The notes beneath the pieces were generated by a model. The model did not search any database and was not told the origin of the DNA. It saw nothing but the letters and a program-made list of their open reading frames with translations. The translations under genes and the position numbers were made by a program. Shown here one piece after another: positions 62,860 to 64,000 of a stretch of 64,000 nt of DNA (position 1 is the first letter of the stretch; every line of letters begins with the position of its first letter). Source of the DNA: Candidatus Nitrotoga arctica (GTDB lineage Bacteria; Pseudomonadota; Gammaproteobacteria; Burkholderiales; Gallionellaceae); assembly GCF_918378365.1 (NCBI RefSeq), contig NZ_OU912926.1, positions 1,798,001-1,862,000 of the forward strand. The letters are read 5' to 3'.

Positions 62860-64000
62860 ATGTCGACTTTAGTCCATTCGCCAGCTTGGCAAGCTTTAAC
62901 AGCTCATCAAATAAAAATCAGTCAGCAGACCATGCGCGAAATGTTTTGCGATGACCCGCAGCGTTTCGACAAATTCTCATTGCAATGGGATGGTCTGCTG
63001 CTGGATTACTCGAAGAATCTCATTACCGCAGAAACACTCACACTATTATTGAACCTTGCACGCCAGTCAAAACTGGATGACTGGATTGTTCGCATGTTCA
63101 ATGGCGACAAAATCAATACTAGCGAACAGCGTGCGGCGTTGCACACTGCATTGCGCGCTCCCCGAGGCACTTCGGTGTATGTAGACGGCAAAGATGTTGT
63201 GCCGGACGTACATCGCGTGTTGGATCATATCCGCCACTTCTCCGAAGCAGTGCGTAATGGTACCTTCTGTGGGCATACCGGGAAACCATTTAGGGACGTG
63301 GTAAATATCGGCATCGGCGGTTCCGCTTTAGGGCCGCTTATGGTCAGCGAGGCGCTCAAATCTTATGGCAGCGCGCAATTGAACGTACATTTCGTTTCTA
63401 ATGTGGATGCGACAGACTTGGTAGAAACATTGAAACGTCTCGATCCAGAAACCACTCTTTTTATAATTAGTTCAAAAACATTTACCACACTGGAAACACT
63501 TACCAATGCCCATTCCGCGCGCGATTGGGTAGTTAAGCATTTGGGCGCTGACGAAGTTATCGGCAAACATTTCGTTGCGGTCTCGACTAACCTCACTGAA
63601 ACATCCAAATTTGGCATTAACCCAGAGAATGTGTTTGAATTTTGGGATTGGGTTGGCGGCCGTTACTCATTATGGTCGGCTATAGGTTTGCCCATTGCGC
63701 TTTATATTGGAATAAACAATTTTGAACGCCTGCTTGCCGGTGCTCATGCCATGGACACCCACTTTCGTGAAGCGCCCCTGGAGCGCAACATGCCAGTAAT
63801 ACTTGGAATACTTGGCATCTGGTACGCCAATTTTTTTGGTGCCGCTTCGCATGTCATCCTTCCCTACGATCAATATTTGCAACACTTTCCCGCTTATCTG
63901 CAACAGCTGGAGATGGAAAGCAATGGTAAACGCATAGACCGCAATGGGCAGGTAGTGGACTATGCCACCGGTATGGTAATTTGGGGCGAACCTGGCACCA
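62860..64000 (+). CDS. pgi: Glucose-6-phosphate isomerase (partial)
   Basis: The gene starts with ATG 62860 and runs off the right edge with about 380 codons visible. [44 protein letters not shown] and [19 protein letters not shown] are the conserved PGI blocks, including the phosphate-binding Ser/Thr residues and Arg of GGRYS. It links glucose 6-phosphate with fructose 6-phosphate and completes the sugar-phosphate set around glgB/glgC. The C-terminal active-site His and Lys lie beyond the window. Confidence 0.95.
   Translation, partial: MSTLVHSPAWQALTAHQIKISQQTMREMFCDDPQRFDKFSLQWDGLLLDYSKNLITAETLTLLLNLARQSKLDDWIVRMFNGDKINTSEQRAALHTALRAPRGTSVYVDGKDVVPDVHRVLDHIRHFSEAVRNGTFCGHTGKPFRDVVNIGIGGSALGPLMVSEALKSYGSAQLNVHFVSNVDATDLVETLKRLDPETTLFIISSKTFTTLETLTNAHSARDWVVKHLGADEVIGKHFVAVSTNLTETSKFGINPENVFEFWDWVGGRYSLWSAIGLPIALYIGINNFERLLAGAHAMDTHFREAPLERNMPVILGILGIWYANFFGAASHVILPYDQYLQHFPAYLQQLEMESNGKRIDRNGQVVDYATGMVIWGEPGT

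Overview
The window looks like a chromosomal segment of a betaproteobacterium, most likely of the Nitrosomonadales/Gallionellaceae type (Gallionella, Sideroxydans or Nitrotoga relatives). The evidence is gene content and order recalled from those groups: dnaX-ybaB-recR with the SRP RNA beside it, the PHP-YciO-M50-trpS-scpA-scpB block, an arsenosugar-type cluster, paired GH57 glucan enzymes beside glgC/glgB, and GntR/MocR and P-II regulators. By eye the base composition is near 50% GC, with AT-rich islands around 28-31 kb and 49-50 kb. No alignment or database search was run, so the taxon is an inference. No rRNA, tRNA or CRISPR array was recognised.

Layout. (1) 1-4.5 kb: a YgfX-like fragment, rluB, recR, ybaB, dnaX, a PagL-like lipid A deacylase and the SRP RNA. 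(2) 4.7-8.4 kb: gnd, glk and zwf (hexose phosphorylation and oxidative pentose phosphate steps). (3) 8.5-10.4 kb: a two-gene unit of unknown function, a secreted and membrane-anchored CHAT/caspase-like protein plus a two-TM protein. (4) 10.8-16.1 kb: a transaldolase relic, then a tightly overlapping arsS-type operon: radical SAM ArsS, a TVP38/disulfide-oxidoreductase fusion, two glycosyltransferases and DUF3047. (5) 16.3-18.9 kb: a toxin-antitoxin patch with intact and decayed members. (6) 18.9-25.2 kb: PstS-like protein, porin, CrtC/AttH-like lipocalin, PleD-like cyclase and a hybrid histidine kinase. (7) 25.6-31.5 kb: DoxX and an Old Yellow Enzyme, an orphan DGQHR/DndB-like gene with an unusual operator array, a MocR regulator and small membrane proteins. 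(8) 31.6-37.3 kb: a mobile patch. It holds a MarR-controlled cargo operon (DUF2239, GIY-YIG, MarR, hydrolase), a Tn3 transposase split by an IS5-family element, a decayed RAYT between 40-bp inverted REP repeats, and a WYL-regulator relic. (9) 37.4-49.6 kb: a giant DUF748 protein, DUF883, a SpoU methyltransferase, scpB, scpA, trpS, M50 protease, YciO, RNase AM-like PHP protein, ratA/smpB and a divergent ribulose-phosphate-epimerase paralogue. (10) 49.9-53.8 kb: an NtrC/sigma-54-type promoter driving a porin and a P-II protein, then flgN-flgM-flgA with a FliA promoter. (11) 54-64 kb: pgl, an IS30 relic, two GH57 enzymes, glgC, glgB and the 5' part of pgi.

Together glk, zwf, pgl, gnd, pgi, glgC, glgB and the GH57 enzymes cover glucose-6-phosphate partitioning between the oxidative pentose phosphate route and glycogen turnover. 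The spots most worth a second look are five CCWGG sites at 22-23 bp spacing across the DGQHR promoter, the CHAT-like/two-TM pair, the epimerase paralogue with altered metal-site residues, and the nitrogen-regulated porin/P-II unit without amtB.
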